This document shows positions 11,881 through 24,501 of a stretch of 64,000 nt of DNA, piece after piece (position 1 is the stretch's first letter; every line of letters begins with the position of its first letter). A model generated the notes under the pieces. That model made no database searches, was not told the origin of the DNA, and was given only the letters and a program-made list of their open reading frames with translations. This stretch comes from Echinococcus granulosus. Taxonomy: Eukaryota > Platyhelminthes > Cestoda > Cyclophyllidea > Taeniidae. Made by a program: the position numbers and the translations under genes. The stretch is from positions 174,719-238,718 of the forward strand of contig NW_020170463.1 of NCBI RefSeq assembly GCF_000524195.1. The letters run 5' to 3'.

Positions 11881-14800
11881 ATTGATAGAGGAGGACGAGG
11901 GGGAGGAGGAGGGTAGGATGAACGACCGGTTGATCACACCTCCCCCTTTCCCATCTTCTCCCCTTCCCTCTCTCCTCCCTCCACTGGGCAGGCCTGGCGC
12001 CATGGCCTCCGATTTTACGAGCTGCAGACAAAAATTTCAACCTGTGTCCTGTGCGCTCACGATTAATTAATTCCCCACCTCGCTTTGTGTGACTGAGGTT
12101 TTGCAGATTACCGAGGCATTGTCGCATTACTTTTACTGCTTTAATCGATCCTCGGGGACCACAGTCACACCTTCGAATTCAAAATAATTAAATGCTAACA
12201 ATCCAATGCCCCTACTTTTACCAGATCTAAAGTATTTCGAGCCAAATGGGTAATTTTGTGAGCAAGATGAAAGAAGGTAACAAATGAAGGGAAGAGAAAA
12301 CGAAGACCACTTTTCAGCCCCCTACACCGCCCTATTCAAATGCCTGTTCATCTTTTAAGTAACATCTGGCGAGCTTTGAAATTTGGAAAATTTAGTGTTC
12401 CAGTTAAACCACCACAGAACAGAAGGGATCAATTCTTTAGATCAGGTCAAAAGGTCGTGTCGTGTTCACCCCTTTTGCAGAAAAACTCATCGCTATCCTA
12501 CAGGTTGTGTCTATCGAGCATCTGAGACCAGCTCTTCCATGCTTTAGCTGAATGGTTGAATGGTAGAAATTTTGGCCTGAATAAATCCATTTTCCCACTT
12601 TGACATATCACTTTACTACTGTTACTTGCCATCTTAATGGTAGACGGGTTAAATTAAAGGTCCATGATAGATTTGCATGGTCCTCATACGTTACCACTGT
12701 CCCATTTGCGTAGATATGAAATTGGCCCAGTTCCATTGTTTCATTTGGAACATTGTTGTCGTTATTTAGTAGGAGTAGCATAAATATGATACATTGGAAT
12801 GGTTTATTTGGCTTCGACAACAATCCCCGTCCTACCACCCATTTCCTTTATCTCTACACTACCCTTTGTTAGGTAATGCCACCTCCGTTTTGTTTGGTTA
12901 ATGCAACAACATGAGGAATCTAATCCACAATTTTTTTTACACTTTTTTCATCCTCCTGTGCGCCATTTCTTCACTTGAGATTGTGGTCTTCGTCACTCAC
13001 CGAGTAGTTATTTTATGTGTCTACGGCAAAGTAGGGAAAGAATTGATAAATCGCGAAGATAGGGAAGCGAAGTATTTCCTTATTTCCTACCCAGAGTAGT
13101 AGCTTTGAGTTCGCCTCCGCATTAGGACTGGGTTTCGCGGACAGAAATAAAACCGTACCAGGACGTATCAGAATGTAGAAATAAATTTGCGATGAAAAAC
13201 TGGGTGAGTCAACAAATTAGGCATAAATAGAGGACCCAGTGGATGACCTCCGCCTGCTGGTCTTTTGGATGCAAACATTCACCCATTCACCTATGGGGTA
13301 ACAGGAAGTGGTCATTTGGCTGCAGCATGGTTTCTATAGGCTATAAAAATTTGGTTTAAGGGTACAATTTATGAGGCCATTTCATTGGCTAATGGAAAAC
13401 TCATCACTGGGGCAAAAGCGTTTCATTACATCCCGGGGGTGCGTGATTATTTTCTTGCTACAATTTGTCCTCCTCCCTCCCTAATTAAGAATGAAATCAG
13501 CGGGACCCTACAATCATCGCTCTAGACTTACCTTCTAAATCCGTAGATACTTGAAATGTCCCTTATTAATGCCGATGGTGTTAAACCGGCTTTTGTGGTA
13601 ACCAAATTCTTTGTACTGCTGCACGAAAGCCATGCCACGGGTGTAAGCTCACTTATGGATAGACTGATTTATTGCCCAGTAAAGGGAGGAGGCATGGTAT
13701 TTTTGCCAACTCCGCCACCCCAATTTAACTTTGGTGGGTTTTCGCCTGGTAATAGATGGCACTCCTTCGACAGCTCGGTTAAGCTTTAATTAATCGTTGG
13801 TTCGCGAGCAATGGCAAATTCCATCGCGAAGCTGATTGCCCCTCTCCTCCATCTGGTCGATGGGATCAGAATACAAACCCACCACCTTTGGATAATTTGT
13901 AACAGCAAAAAAACCTTTTAACCAATTTTATATCTGATTTCCGCCCTTTTTGGCAGATTAATTGGTTGTTGGTAGGCTTTTGACATCCACAAACGTTACA
14001 AGCTTGTACAAAGAGGGTTCAGGTCAAATGAGGACTTTGTATTTGCTACTTTGATGCTGTGTTGTTAATTTCTAGGTGTGCCTGTCTTGTTGCCACTAGT
14101 CGGCACTAATTTCCCTGCATGCAGGCATTGCTGACAGACTGTTTAAAAGGCAGTTGTAATTTTGCATGCCGACGGCTCCACCGGTTGTGGTGGTTCCGGT
14201 TCCCGTCCACAGTTTAGGCAGTCGGTGGGTGAATAAATCGTTCCTTTCTTACTGTCCTAAAATTAACGCGATAATTTCCTCCACAGTTCTAAATCATTTT
14301 CAAAAGCTGATAAATATTTTTTCATTAAAGCTTTACAAGTGTAGCAGGAGATCATGCTAGAGGAGAAATGCGTTTTGTACTACTTTATAGGCCCAAAGTT
14401 CTGCTTTATCCTGATTGCCCTTTAGTTTGTTTACTCAAGCAGTATACTATTTCATAAGTGACCCTCGGTCCCATGGGCATAAAATAATTTTATTGTCCTC
14501 TAATTTCCATTTTGGGGGCAGTGATGGTGGGGAATAGGGGTGGATTAGGCTAGAACGTCGCTGATGTCCTAAACTTGGGGTAAATATTTTTGTTCCTCCG
14601 TTTTGGATCCCTCCTCCATTAGGTTGAGTCACAATCAGTTGTTTTTTTTTGGTAAAGGGCTAAATAAAGTTAAACTTTGGTAAATATAGAGGCGGTGGTG
14701 GGCGAAACAAGTCTCGAAGTCCACAAACACTCGTTGTGAGGATTTACAACTTCTTGCACAGCTCTTTGGAAGTTTATGTGGGAATTGATGACACATTTTC

Positions 14801-16289
14801 ATTGCTATGATGCACCTACTAAACATTTGCATCGTGGCACCGATAATTTTGTAATGGATAGAACCGGAGCACGCAAGACCAGCACAGGATAAAAGGTGTT
14901 ATTATTTCCTTCTTGGGGTTTTATGAACTTACTTGACTACTCCTTAGTACACCAGCATGCAAAGGCATCGTGTTTTGGTGCAATAAAGGAGGAGTTTTGG
15001 CATTATTTGGGAATATAAGGCGAAAGGATAAATTTACATCCATTGCGAATGAGTCTACTGTAAACATATCCTCCTCCTCCCCCTCCTCCTCCTCTGGCGT
15101 TCCAAAATAGGAGGCTTGAAATAACAAATGGAGAAAAAGTCTTAGCAAATGAAAACTACTTTTTATTTGTGATGGAGTGACAGTCGTAGCACTTAGAAAT
15201 TGATGACGCATCAGAATGACAAAGTGAAAATATTTACACTCGGCCTACTCTTTCCTCCCGCCCAGATTCCTTCCCTTGCCCTAAGATCTGAGTCGTGCTG
15301 ACATGAGAGCCTTCGCCACCGACTCTTCAAACGTCTGACTCAAAGCTGGTGAAGTTTGCATACTGAATGTACTTGGTGCGACATTTGGACACCCACTGAC
15401 GCCATAGTGGATGACCAATCGTCTGCGTGGTCAAGGCGGACGACTTTAGTAGTCTAGACAATCAAAGTGACGGCAGCACAGGAGCTTTACAACTCATGCC
15501 ATTGGAAAAGAAAAGAATAAACCAGTAGCTTATTTTTATCTATGTGGAAATAAATGCCTTTTAAAGTTCTATCTATGGGTGTATCATCTTCATTACCATT
15601 GCTAGTTTAAAGCCCCGAGATTTTCATGAAGACGAAGGAAGCCTTAGCCCCTACCCTCTTTTAAGCGTCGTAACTATTGCTCCTCTTAGCCAATCCCCTA
15701 CATGGGCTATCACAATGCAGTCGGCGCTGTAGGGTAAACATCCACCATCCAACTGCATCAGTCTTTGAATCTCCATGCAACCAAGGCGACAATTGACTAT
15801 AACGCCACTGTTCTTTCTTGGAAATACCACTGCATCTGGAGTTTCTTTCCGTTTAGGATTGGAATTTGGAAAGGCGAATGCGCTGGCAATCTTGGCATTT
15901 AATGAAAGAATGGATTCAAAGTAGTTTCGCTCCTATTACACCTCGTTCTCACTTTGGTGCTGTCCAGTTATATCTATCTGGGTTCAATCCAGGTAGTGGG
16001 GAGATAGAGAAGGCATCGCAATTTAACAATAAATGATATCTTTCTCCAGGTACGGCAGGCAGCTCTGTAACAAATTTTTCAAGCTAGTTCACTGCTTATG
16101 TCACTTCAGTTGTTAATGGAATTCCTTCAGAACACGGCACTGGAGTAGCTGCCGATAGTAGTCGTCATTTTCAAATCTTCTGGAAGGGATTGTCACATAT
16201 ATTTCCATTTGCAGCAAATGCACTTCTTCTGTCAAGCTAAGGCTTATCACTCAACAGTACGACTCATGATATTTGCTCTTTAAGATTGA
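11881..16289. other. Gene-poor stretch
   Basis: I find no reliable exon. Low-complexity tracts are visible: GA-rich at 11885-11930, C/T-rich at 11940-11990 and CTC-rich at 15068-15096. One minus-strand segment (12640-12790) reads like an extracellular protein with several N-x-S/T sites but is too short to assign. Confidence 0.45.
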
Positions 16290-16520
16290 GTTACCTTTTC
16301 GCTGCCACCAATGCAGTGACCGAAGACTTTTCTGAGTACAAAAGAAGGCATTATACGGGGACAGAATATACACTGTCGATGTATAGATGGGCTTGGCGAG
16401 CTTCGGCATGGCCCGTATGCCACGCCACCCAGTGAACTTACAATGGCAGAGCACCCAAGTGATCCATTACCAAAACCGAGAGTTAAACAAGCAATCAAAG
16501 TATTGCAATTAGCTCGTGTC
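16290..16520. repeat. Dispersed repeat family B, copy 1
   Basis: This block matches 22565-22770 in the same orientation and order. Shared landmarks are a centre reading ATACACTGTCGATGTATAG (against GTGTACTGTCGACGTGCAG), then GGCATGG, and an end reading TTACCAAAACCGAGAGTTAAA (against TTACCAAAACTGAGAGTTAAA). About 200 bp is shared with moderate divergence. A minus-strand open frame covers it but is not shared with copy 2. The class of element is unknown. Confidence 0.6.
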
Positions 16521-19500
16521 AAAAAAATGATAAAGGTCAGACAAATGCATCTGACCTCCAAAGTGTATACCTGCTCCACATATGGGTGATTTGTTTTTGA
16601 TCTACTGTAGACAAAAAAATGTCTACTGAATAATAGAATTTTTAACAAGTAGTATTTATTTGGGTAGATATCTTTGAATCTTTTTAGTAGGTTTTAATTT
16701 ATATTAGATTTTTTTAACCGAAAATTCACCTTCGCAAATGTCTACTGTAGATTTATGTCGATTTGATGTTTCTTAATGTGCCAACCTAGGCTCTCAGATT
16801 TGGCATTTCTAATCAAATTTCGCATTCATAAATTATGAAAATTTTTGTGTCTCATGTCGTCTGTGAGAGGTTTTTTTGTGTCTCATTAAATTTGATTTCG
16901 TCTGCTTAATTAATTAGTTTTGACCACTCTCCCAAACCTCCACACAGACTGTTTTACTTCTCCTGTTCTTTAATATTGTAGGAAATTGCATGGCTGCGAA
17001 CTTTTGTAATGAATAAACGCCTTTAGAGGATACACGTACTGTTAGATTTCACCCTAACAATAACAATATCCTACGTAATGTCTGTGCCACATGGGAAGTG
17101 CCTTTGAGAGTGAGTGTGAGATACAGATTTATCAGTTTGGTTCATCCAGAAGTGACTTCCCACGAAGGAAACTGACGCCATTTATTCATCTCTTTTGGTG
17201 GTAACCGACTCTGAGATGTAAAAAATTGCAATGCAAGGTAATTGTAAAGCCAGGAAAAAAAATCACCTTTTACTTGTCATCGGTTGGTGAGTTTGCCCAT
17301 ACGAGGGTGTTTTAAGCCGAACTGGGCCTTTTGAGTTGAAAGGAAGTACGGGATCGGGAATTCTTTTGCCACATTGTTCCTCGCTATCTACATGGATGCC
17401 CCAACATTACCAAGAAAACGTCCTCATCTCAAAGACTTGGCGATCTAGCTGAACCCGCCCAGGATAGTCTGCTTTACTGCGTCGCTAGACAAGTGCGTGA
17501 AGAAGTCATAATGCCATTTGCAAAATCGTAAATGTCTCTGTCTGTACATACCTTTGATGTGTTCACCTTTCCCACGGAATGCCTCGTTCCCTGTGGAATT
17601 TTGTGCCAGATCTAACCTCCAAGACCAGTCGTGTCACGCGCTGGGCGTTCACGGGAACGAGCATCGTGCTGTAGGCTGGGGAAAATCACTGCGACCAGGA
17701 CGGTCAGTGGTACGCGTATAATGGTCATGGAAATGTTTACACAACTCTTTCCATCAACATACTGTGTCCGTAGTCTTCTGAGGATGGGAACCAGTACCCG
17801 CCGGTATTGCCACTTAGTTTGCCTGAAAACATGGCTAGTAGTGTCTGTCATCCTGATGGATGGTGTTGCCGTCCCCTAGTGTGCTGTGTACCCTGGTTAA
17901 CGTAATTTCACTTGTACAACCTCTCACCTCAAAAAAGGAAGGAAATCAAGAGGAAAAAGCAGGATTGTTTAGCTGTGAATTAAAGAAATAGTGCTGAAAG
18001 GTCTATCCACGGTATACTCCTAGGTGGAATAAGTAAAGTAGGTTCTGTGAGATCGGAACTTATCAATCCTGATCATGGCCAACCCACTGCACAATAAATG
18101 GATCTCACGTTGATGGAGGGAGAATACAGAGTAACGCGGTGAGTCGCCTTCTGAAGGAGATAAAATTCTTTTAAAATTGGAGAAATACATCTGCCGAGGG
18201 AATGACTGTATCTTAATGTTGCTTGTGAGTTGTAATAATTGCGAATTTACATGAACAGGTTCCCACGTAAGTGGAACGGCCACCACCTGATCCCTGGAAG
18301 AAACGCTGAATGGGGACTGCATGCCGCCACCCTACCCCTCTTCCGCCCAGTCACCTTTCTTGCACAAGGAAGCAGGAATCTGCGGATACGAAGGTGTATA
18401 CTCAAGCCCATTTGACATCCCCTGGATGATAAAGGAGTGAGTCTGAGCGGTAGTGTGTCGGATCGGGGCTCGGATTGTGCATTTCCTCCAACCAATCCAG
18501 TGACCAGTTAGGGCAGCTCAACTCCTAAATGTGGTTTCTTCACTAACGACGTGGCAGAGTGATAGTGCAAACGTAGTGTAAATTACGGCTTTCGTTGCAT
18601 TAACCTCGAGGTTAATCCGCCATCTTCGTGCAGTTAGTTGGAGAGCATAATCTAGCTAATGCGTTAGGTGGTAGAGAGAGGGCGAGAGAGGAGAAAAAAA
18701 ATAACAAGAATCGTCTTATCCGAAAATACATTGAGTAGCTCGTCTTAGCCCTGAAATGGTTGAGTGGATCTTTTGAAAATAAAATGGGCCAAAAAAGGGG
18801 AGAGTAGGATCAGCGTTTGAAGTTAACTCCAAGTGTGTTAGCCAATCTCCTATTTTTCCATTATTTTAACCGAGACTGCTCGCCTTTTTACATCTAATGC
18901 ATAGGTAAAAATGCTACTTACCTACCACTTTTTTCTGTCCCCGATGTCACATATTTCATTTAGTTTAATGCACTAACGCTTTCCCCTCGATTTTGCTCCT
19001 ACTCACCTCCTCATTGTTTGCACAATGTGGCCTCCCGGGAAGAGGGCTTTTCCTCCCTCACAAATTGGGAAACAAAACTCGCAAGCATTAGCAAATATAA
19101 AAGCAACAGAGTAAGTGACTTGAATGAGACACCCCCACCCCGCCCAGCCCCCACCTTTCACCCCTCTCCTCCGTTGATTGTGAAAATGGGTAACAGGTGC
19201 TCCTTTGTTATGATGTGGACACATGCCTGACAGGTATTTTTCTAAAGAATGCCCCATCATTTAGATTGGTCGTGAGGAGTGAGATGAGCTGCAGATTACT
19301 TAGAATGTGCACATGAGAATGGGGATTGGCATATCGCCCTCCCCTCCCGTCAATGCGTAGGATCAATTTAACTTGGCCGGACAGTGAAGCTGTCATTCAA
19401 ACAAAACGCTTGCAAACTTGCCTTAGTGTGCGCCTAAAACTTGAAAAAGAGCCTCGGGCATGCAAGGATCCACTGCTGCGGCTGAAACACCGTAGGCTAG

Positions 19501-22500
19501 CTTACCTCACTATCACTCCTACTTGTCATCTTGACTGACGGTATCCGGAGTGGACGGGTCTACGACATAGACATGGAGAACGCGTTTGGAACTGTCCCAT
19601 GAGCGTACTATCGCAACAGTACACGGTTTGCGATTCCCTGGCAGGTTGATTTAGGTCTCCTTCATGTAGAACTTTGGGCACGTCATCTAAACTGCCAGCC
19701 TGCCGGATCCTCAAGATACCAGAGAGAGGACAGCTTTGACACTGACATATACTGCAACATCTTCGGGCGTAGCTGGTGCCTTTCACTTACTGGAAAGGTT
19801 GAGCGTGCCTTCTCCGGCTCGTCAAGAGATGCTTAGGCCTAAGTGGATCGATTAAGGAGGGCATAAAAACCCGTCGAATAATGTCACCTCTGATGGTTGG
19901 CTAAATATGGATCTGCTCACAGCAAAAGTGCCATCAAAGCTACATCATCAAATACTCAATTTACAGCTGGTTTTGGAAGTCCAATATTCAGTGAGTACAG
20001 TAGATTTATACGTATATAAGCTGAAAATACTGGCAACACTGCTACACTAACAATGAAAAAATGTGGAGACTCTGAAAATGGGATACGGCCTTGTGTTGGA
20101 GAATGCTGGGAATAACCCAGATAGACGGCTATGTACCACTAAAACCACAACAAATTGGAAGGGTGAATTGAAACCAAATCGAAATACTAAGGCTTGACTT
20201 TAGATTACCAAATTAATATGACGAGTTTCACTTTAAGTCAAGTATCCCTACTCAGAAAGAACCACTTCTTGTGACTAGTGGATTATGCCAGCAGAGAGAA
20301 CACGAGCCAGGCTTACGTTTGCTTTAGAATAATCAAAATCTATATGCTCCATTATTATTCGATGAACAACTTCTTTATTTTACAGTCATAAACAACACCA
20401 GGTAATTATATACGCGATACTAGTAGTACCAGTTTTCAAAATATTTGACTTTATATCAAAACCAAATATCCCCAACGGTAACGTTGGTTATTAATTAAAA
20501 CTTCTCAGGTTCGCAAACAATTTTTAACTGAGTACAAATTTAGGTGCATTGTAAAAAATCTATCAACAAATCCACGTTTATCTCATTGATAGAAATTGTG
20601 TAAAAAGTGTTCTACAAAATTTTATTGCCCCGGATAATTTGTACAAAATAAAAAGCGGATTTATTTCCTTTTTGTACTTCTGCATTGGTCTTAACTGTCA
20701 CTGACACCGAAAAAGAAAATAAAGTTATCCCATAAAAACTAGGAACTAACCTGTTGGGCAAGAAAACAAGCTAGGGGAAGTTTGTTTACGCGCCCTAAAA
20801 TTGAGGATCTGACAGATTGATAGGAGTTGGTGAGAGTCTGCCAGACGCTTATGGCAAAGTAACACCCTCGTAAACACCTTTCAGTCACTCAGTTGTGAGT
20901 GATCCATGCCAAAAAAGCTTTATTAAGAAATAAATGTCTGTTAAGTCACCTGAAAAAGTTGAAGGCCGGGGGTTAGGTTTTCGAAAAACCATTTAGGCAT
21001 TAGCATTTGCAAGGTTGCTTGCATAATTTTCACTCAACTTATTTACTCTCAATTAGATACCGACGTAATCCGTTTGCAAGAACTAGTTGGCATGGTCTGT
21101 ATGGCAGCTCTTTTGATCATTACAAGGTTGCGCGCTACAAATCTCTGGATTTCTAGGGACTTCTCCATATGTGCGTCATTTCGTAATGTGCTTTTACGCG
21201 TGAAAATTAAAGTCTCTGGCAAACTAGAAAATCAGTGTCTTTAAACCATTGAATGGGCAAAAGAGATGGGGAATTTACAGAACTATAGTAGGCTTTTGAC
21301 TCGATGCAGTGGACATGACAAGGGAAGCAAGAATAAGGTCAACCTTCAGGCAATTGAAAAGAAGCCAGCGGTTTTCAGCCTGGCCCCCTGCAATGGTGTG
21401 CTGTAGCCTGTAGAAATTTGTAGATTACCCACAACTATTCTTGCACGTTCATTATTATACAAAATTCGTTGCGGGATTCCCGTACCCACCTTTACTTTCA
21501 CAGTAAGAAATTAACGTAAAGCGGTATTTTAATGCAGCCGCACAGTATTTTGGACTCAAATTTTAACACCGGTACAAATATGATTGCAATTGCAAAGAGT
21601 TGGGTTAACATGAGCTGAGGAGAATCTAAAGTTTTCGCAAATGTTATGCCTCAAAAATCGGCTTTATTTTTTTCTCACTTAAACAAAGTGGCCATTTTGC
21701 GTTTTTGAGAGGCTACACCATTTGTCACCCACTCGACTAGCAGTTAAACAGGGCACTCGGAAAGGGAGGCTGGTAATTCCCCAACAGGAGGCAGAGCAGA
21801 CGGAGGGAGCAAGGACAGGGGGAAGGAGGAAGGAAGGGGAGGGGGAAGGGGGGTGAGGGAGTGCGGCTATGTCTTTTGACAAGTGACAATCCTTAAAAAA
21901 ACGAAATAAATTAGCACATGGTATTCGCCTCTTTAAACAACTTGTTTCTCCCAGTTTATGAAATCGCACTCCTAATTTAACGGAAAATTCTATGCTATTT
22001 TCGTGTATCCACTTATGTTTATGCTAGTTGTTGTGGCCACAGGAAGTGCTGACGAAGGGGGTTGGCAGACCATTTTTTATGTCTGTTAAGCATTTTAAAG
22101 TTTCATATCTTATCGGCTGCGATGATCGTCGAGAAATAGATGGATGAACAAAGAAATGAAAACTAAAAAATCTTGATTGACTTATGGATGTGCCAGTCCA
22201 AATGGGGTTATAAAGATGCCATTTACTACCTTATTCCAAAAAATTTCTTTTAAACCAGACTGATGATTCCTTATCATCCCGAGGTCTTTATTTAAAGAAA
22301 TTTTATTTTGCAACTTTCATCCACATCTTCTGTAGTAGTAGATTAGGATTTTCATTCCTCTATTTAAATTTATAACCCTATAATTTATTTATCCTTTACT
22401 TCCGACTCAAACTTTCGTAAAAATATAAAGGAGCCCAATTCAGCTGGAATAATGGGAGTCCACAAAGATTAATATTAATTCCGTGGTTTCAGTTCTTTCT

Positions 22501-22564
22501 CCTCAAAGGGAATAAATATAAAAATTTGAGATTTTTTTATGCGAATCACATGATCTATTCGTAT
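16521..22564. other. Gene-poor stretch
   Basis: No exon with conserved character is seen on either strand. The DNA alternates AT-rich segments (about 20,300-20,700 and 22,000-22,560) with more GC-balanced segments (17,350-18,500 and 19,300-19,850) that look like decayed repeats because they hold many short broken frames. A purine-rich tract lies at 21,780-21,860. No RNA gene is recognisable. Confidence 0.45.
21795..21862. repeat. G/A-rich low-complexity tract
   Basis: A plus-strand purine tract of mixed GGA and GGGG blocks, with C/T on the other strand. It is simple sequence. It could adopt unusual structure, but nothing suggests a specific role. Confidence 0.75.
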
Positions 22565-22770
22565 TGTAGAGCTCTAAGACTTTCCTGAAGACGACCGAGA
22601 ACATAATACTCGGGCGGAATGTGTACTGTCGACGTGCAGGGGGACTTGAGGTAACTGGCATGGTGCGGAGGCCAGGCCGCCCGGCGTAGGTACAAAGACA
22701 GAGTGTCTAAGTAAACCTGTTACCAAAACTGAGAGTTAAACTGACAAGAAAAGTATTACACGCATAACAA
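22565..22770. repeat. Dispersed repeat family B, copy 2
   Basis: This copy is collinear with 16290-16520; see the shared words quoted there. It is somewhat more GC-rich in the middle (GGCCAGGCCGCCCGGCGTAG). No coding potential is shared between the copies. Confidence 0.6.
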
Positions 22771-23915
22771 AATGACCTATACCCTGCCGCCCCGATTTTC
22801 TTTACCTCTTTGTGGTATGGCGTCTCGCTCATGCCTACAACCCTATGGTCCAACAATACATTGATAAAAAATCAGATTCCTCTTTGAGGTGACTCACGGT
22901 GTCACATTCCAGGAGCCTAAAAAGCCTAGGAAAAGAATAATAGAGCATTTGCAATCCACAAAGACATGAAAGATTTCAAAACCCAATTGACTGTTTGATG
23001 GTCATGATTTATGCCAAAATCACCAGCACTAGTCCTGTTCTGTTAGTAATGGAATCATGAAGGGAAGATGTGTGCTTTACGTATTTAGATGTATAATGGT
23101 GCGACAGTACCCTTAACCCTTTGTTTAAGCCACTTAGGTCTTCACAGATTGTGCTCCCACCCAGGGCGTAGCAGTAGCCTTTCAGCACAAATGTATGTTA
23201 GTAATATCATAATAAATTAGACTTTTAGCTTCTCAACCTCGCGCTTCATTCTCCTGGAGCGAGTGGACTCTTTGGGTTATATTAAGGCAGGACACAGAGG
23301 TCTCGAGAACTCACGTTCCGAGGATAAATCTTTTCATAAATGGATAGTATACATTCCATCACGAGGTTTGCGTTTACTAAATGCTTTTCACCGAAATGAT
23401 GCAATCAGGAAGGCATATATCACAACGTATTTTCTGCCACATTGCAGTAAATTCACACCAATTCGGAGGAAGTTCAGAGTGCTACATTAAAAGCAAAAAA
23501 TATAGTTTACAAAAGGATTCAGACAGTAAAACTAGTAGTGGCTATTTGGACTATGCTAGAGTACTGAACAAATTACATAAATTAAATGAATTGGGTTAAA
23601 ACAGCACCGATACTAATAAATTTGAGAGCTTTGCCCAATAAAAAAATGAGATACAAACATATTTTTAGCAATTTAACTGCAAATGCTTGACTTACTTCAC
23701 AACTTATTTTATTCGAAATGGTAGAATGCAATATTTGTTCTAAAATAGTCAGGTGAAGTTTCAGAGAACAAAAAAATTTACAGACATACGGAATGAAAAG
23801 CAAAGTAACAAAGGACCTTACAGGCTTCTAAACATATTTTTTAGCTCTGACAAATCCTAGTGAACCGTTTGAGCGGATGGTTTTAGGTTCCAGGCGTTTT
23901 AAACTGCGGTTGGGA
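22771..23915. other. Intergenic DNA upstream of ATP5F1D
   Basis: No coding exon is recognised. Open frames at 23263-23490 and 23582-23803 have no protein character. The last few hundred bases presumably carry the promoter and 5' UTR of the downstream gene, but no clear core element stands out. Confidence 0.4.
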
Positions 23916-24501
23916 ATGGTAAGCCAATTTTCTGTATGAGGGTTATTTTTAGTATTTCATTCGCCTGATTCCACGTGTTTGTCGTCCATCTGTCAGCAGA
24001 GGCATTTCCACCTCCTCAAATCTGTGTGCGGAGCTTTACCTTACTTTTGCGTGCCCACGTTCTGTCTTTTACAGCAATGTCGAGGTTAAGCAGGTAGATG
24101 TACCTGGTAGTTCTGGCGCCTTTGGTATTCTTCCGGAGCATGTACCTACTATTGCTACCCTTCGTCCTGGGGTTGTTGGCGTGACTGAGAAGGATGGCGG
24201 TGTTAAGAAATATTTTGGTAAATTTATTACTTCATTTTATTGTCATGAGATGTCATTCGATCTGGCTTGAAGTTTTTTATTTTCAACTGTAGTTAGCAGT
24301 GGAACGGTTACAGTCAACGCTGACTCTACTGTCCAGGTTTTGGCTGAAGAATGCTTCCCTTTGAAGGAAATAGACGCTCAGCTGGTTCGTGATAACTTGG
24401 CTAAAGCTCAGTCCCAACTCTCTTTGGCTTCAACAGAAGAAAAAAAGGTTGAGGCCCAAATTACAATCGAGGCTTATGAGAGTATGCTGGCTGCTTTGTA
24501 A
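23916..24501 (+). CDS. ATP5F1D: ATP synthase F1 delta subunit, mitochondrial
   Basis: This is the small central-stalk subunit of mitochondrial F1 (homologue of bacterial epsilon), part of the rotor in the matrix. Exons are 23916-23918 (ATG only), 23953-24217 and 24293-24501 (TAA), giving 158 aa, close to the usual length. The family pattern is clear: LTFACPRSVFYSNVEVKQVD, then VPGSSGAFGILPEHVPT, KYFVSSGTVTVNADSTVQVL and a helical end IEAYESMLAAL. The first 30 or so residues (MYFIRLIPRVCRPSVSRGIS) are rich in Arg and Ser with no acidic residue, as expected of a matrix targeting peptide. The introns are 34 and 75 nt. The start is odd: ATG sits alone before a 34-nt intron. Alternatively the TTTTTAG acceptor at 23945-23952 may accept a flatworm spliced leader that supplies AUG. 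A possible ATTAAA poly(A) signal lies at 24589-24594. Confidence 0.92.

Noticed and set aside
11672..12127. Open frames spanning the first N gap
   Set aside because: They consist largely of N-derived X residues and low-complexity sequence.
16280..16648. 122-codon minus-strand frame
   Set aside because: It lies over repeat B copy 1, and the frame is not kept in copy 2.
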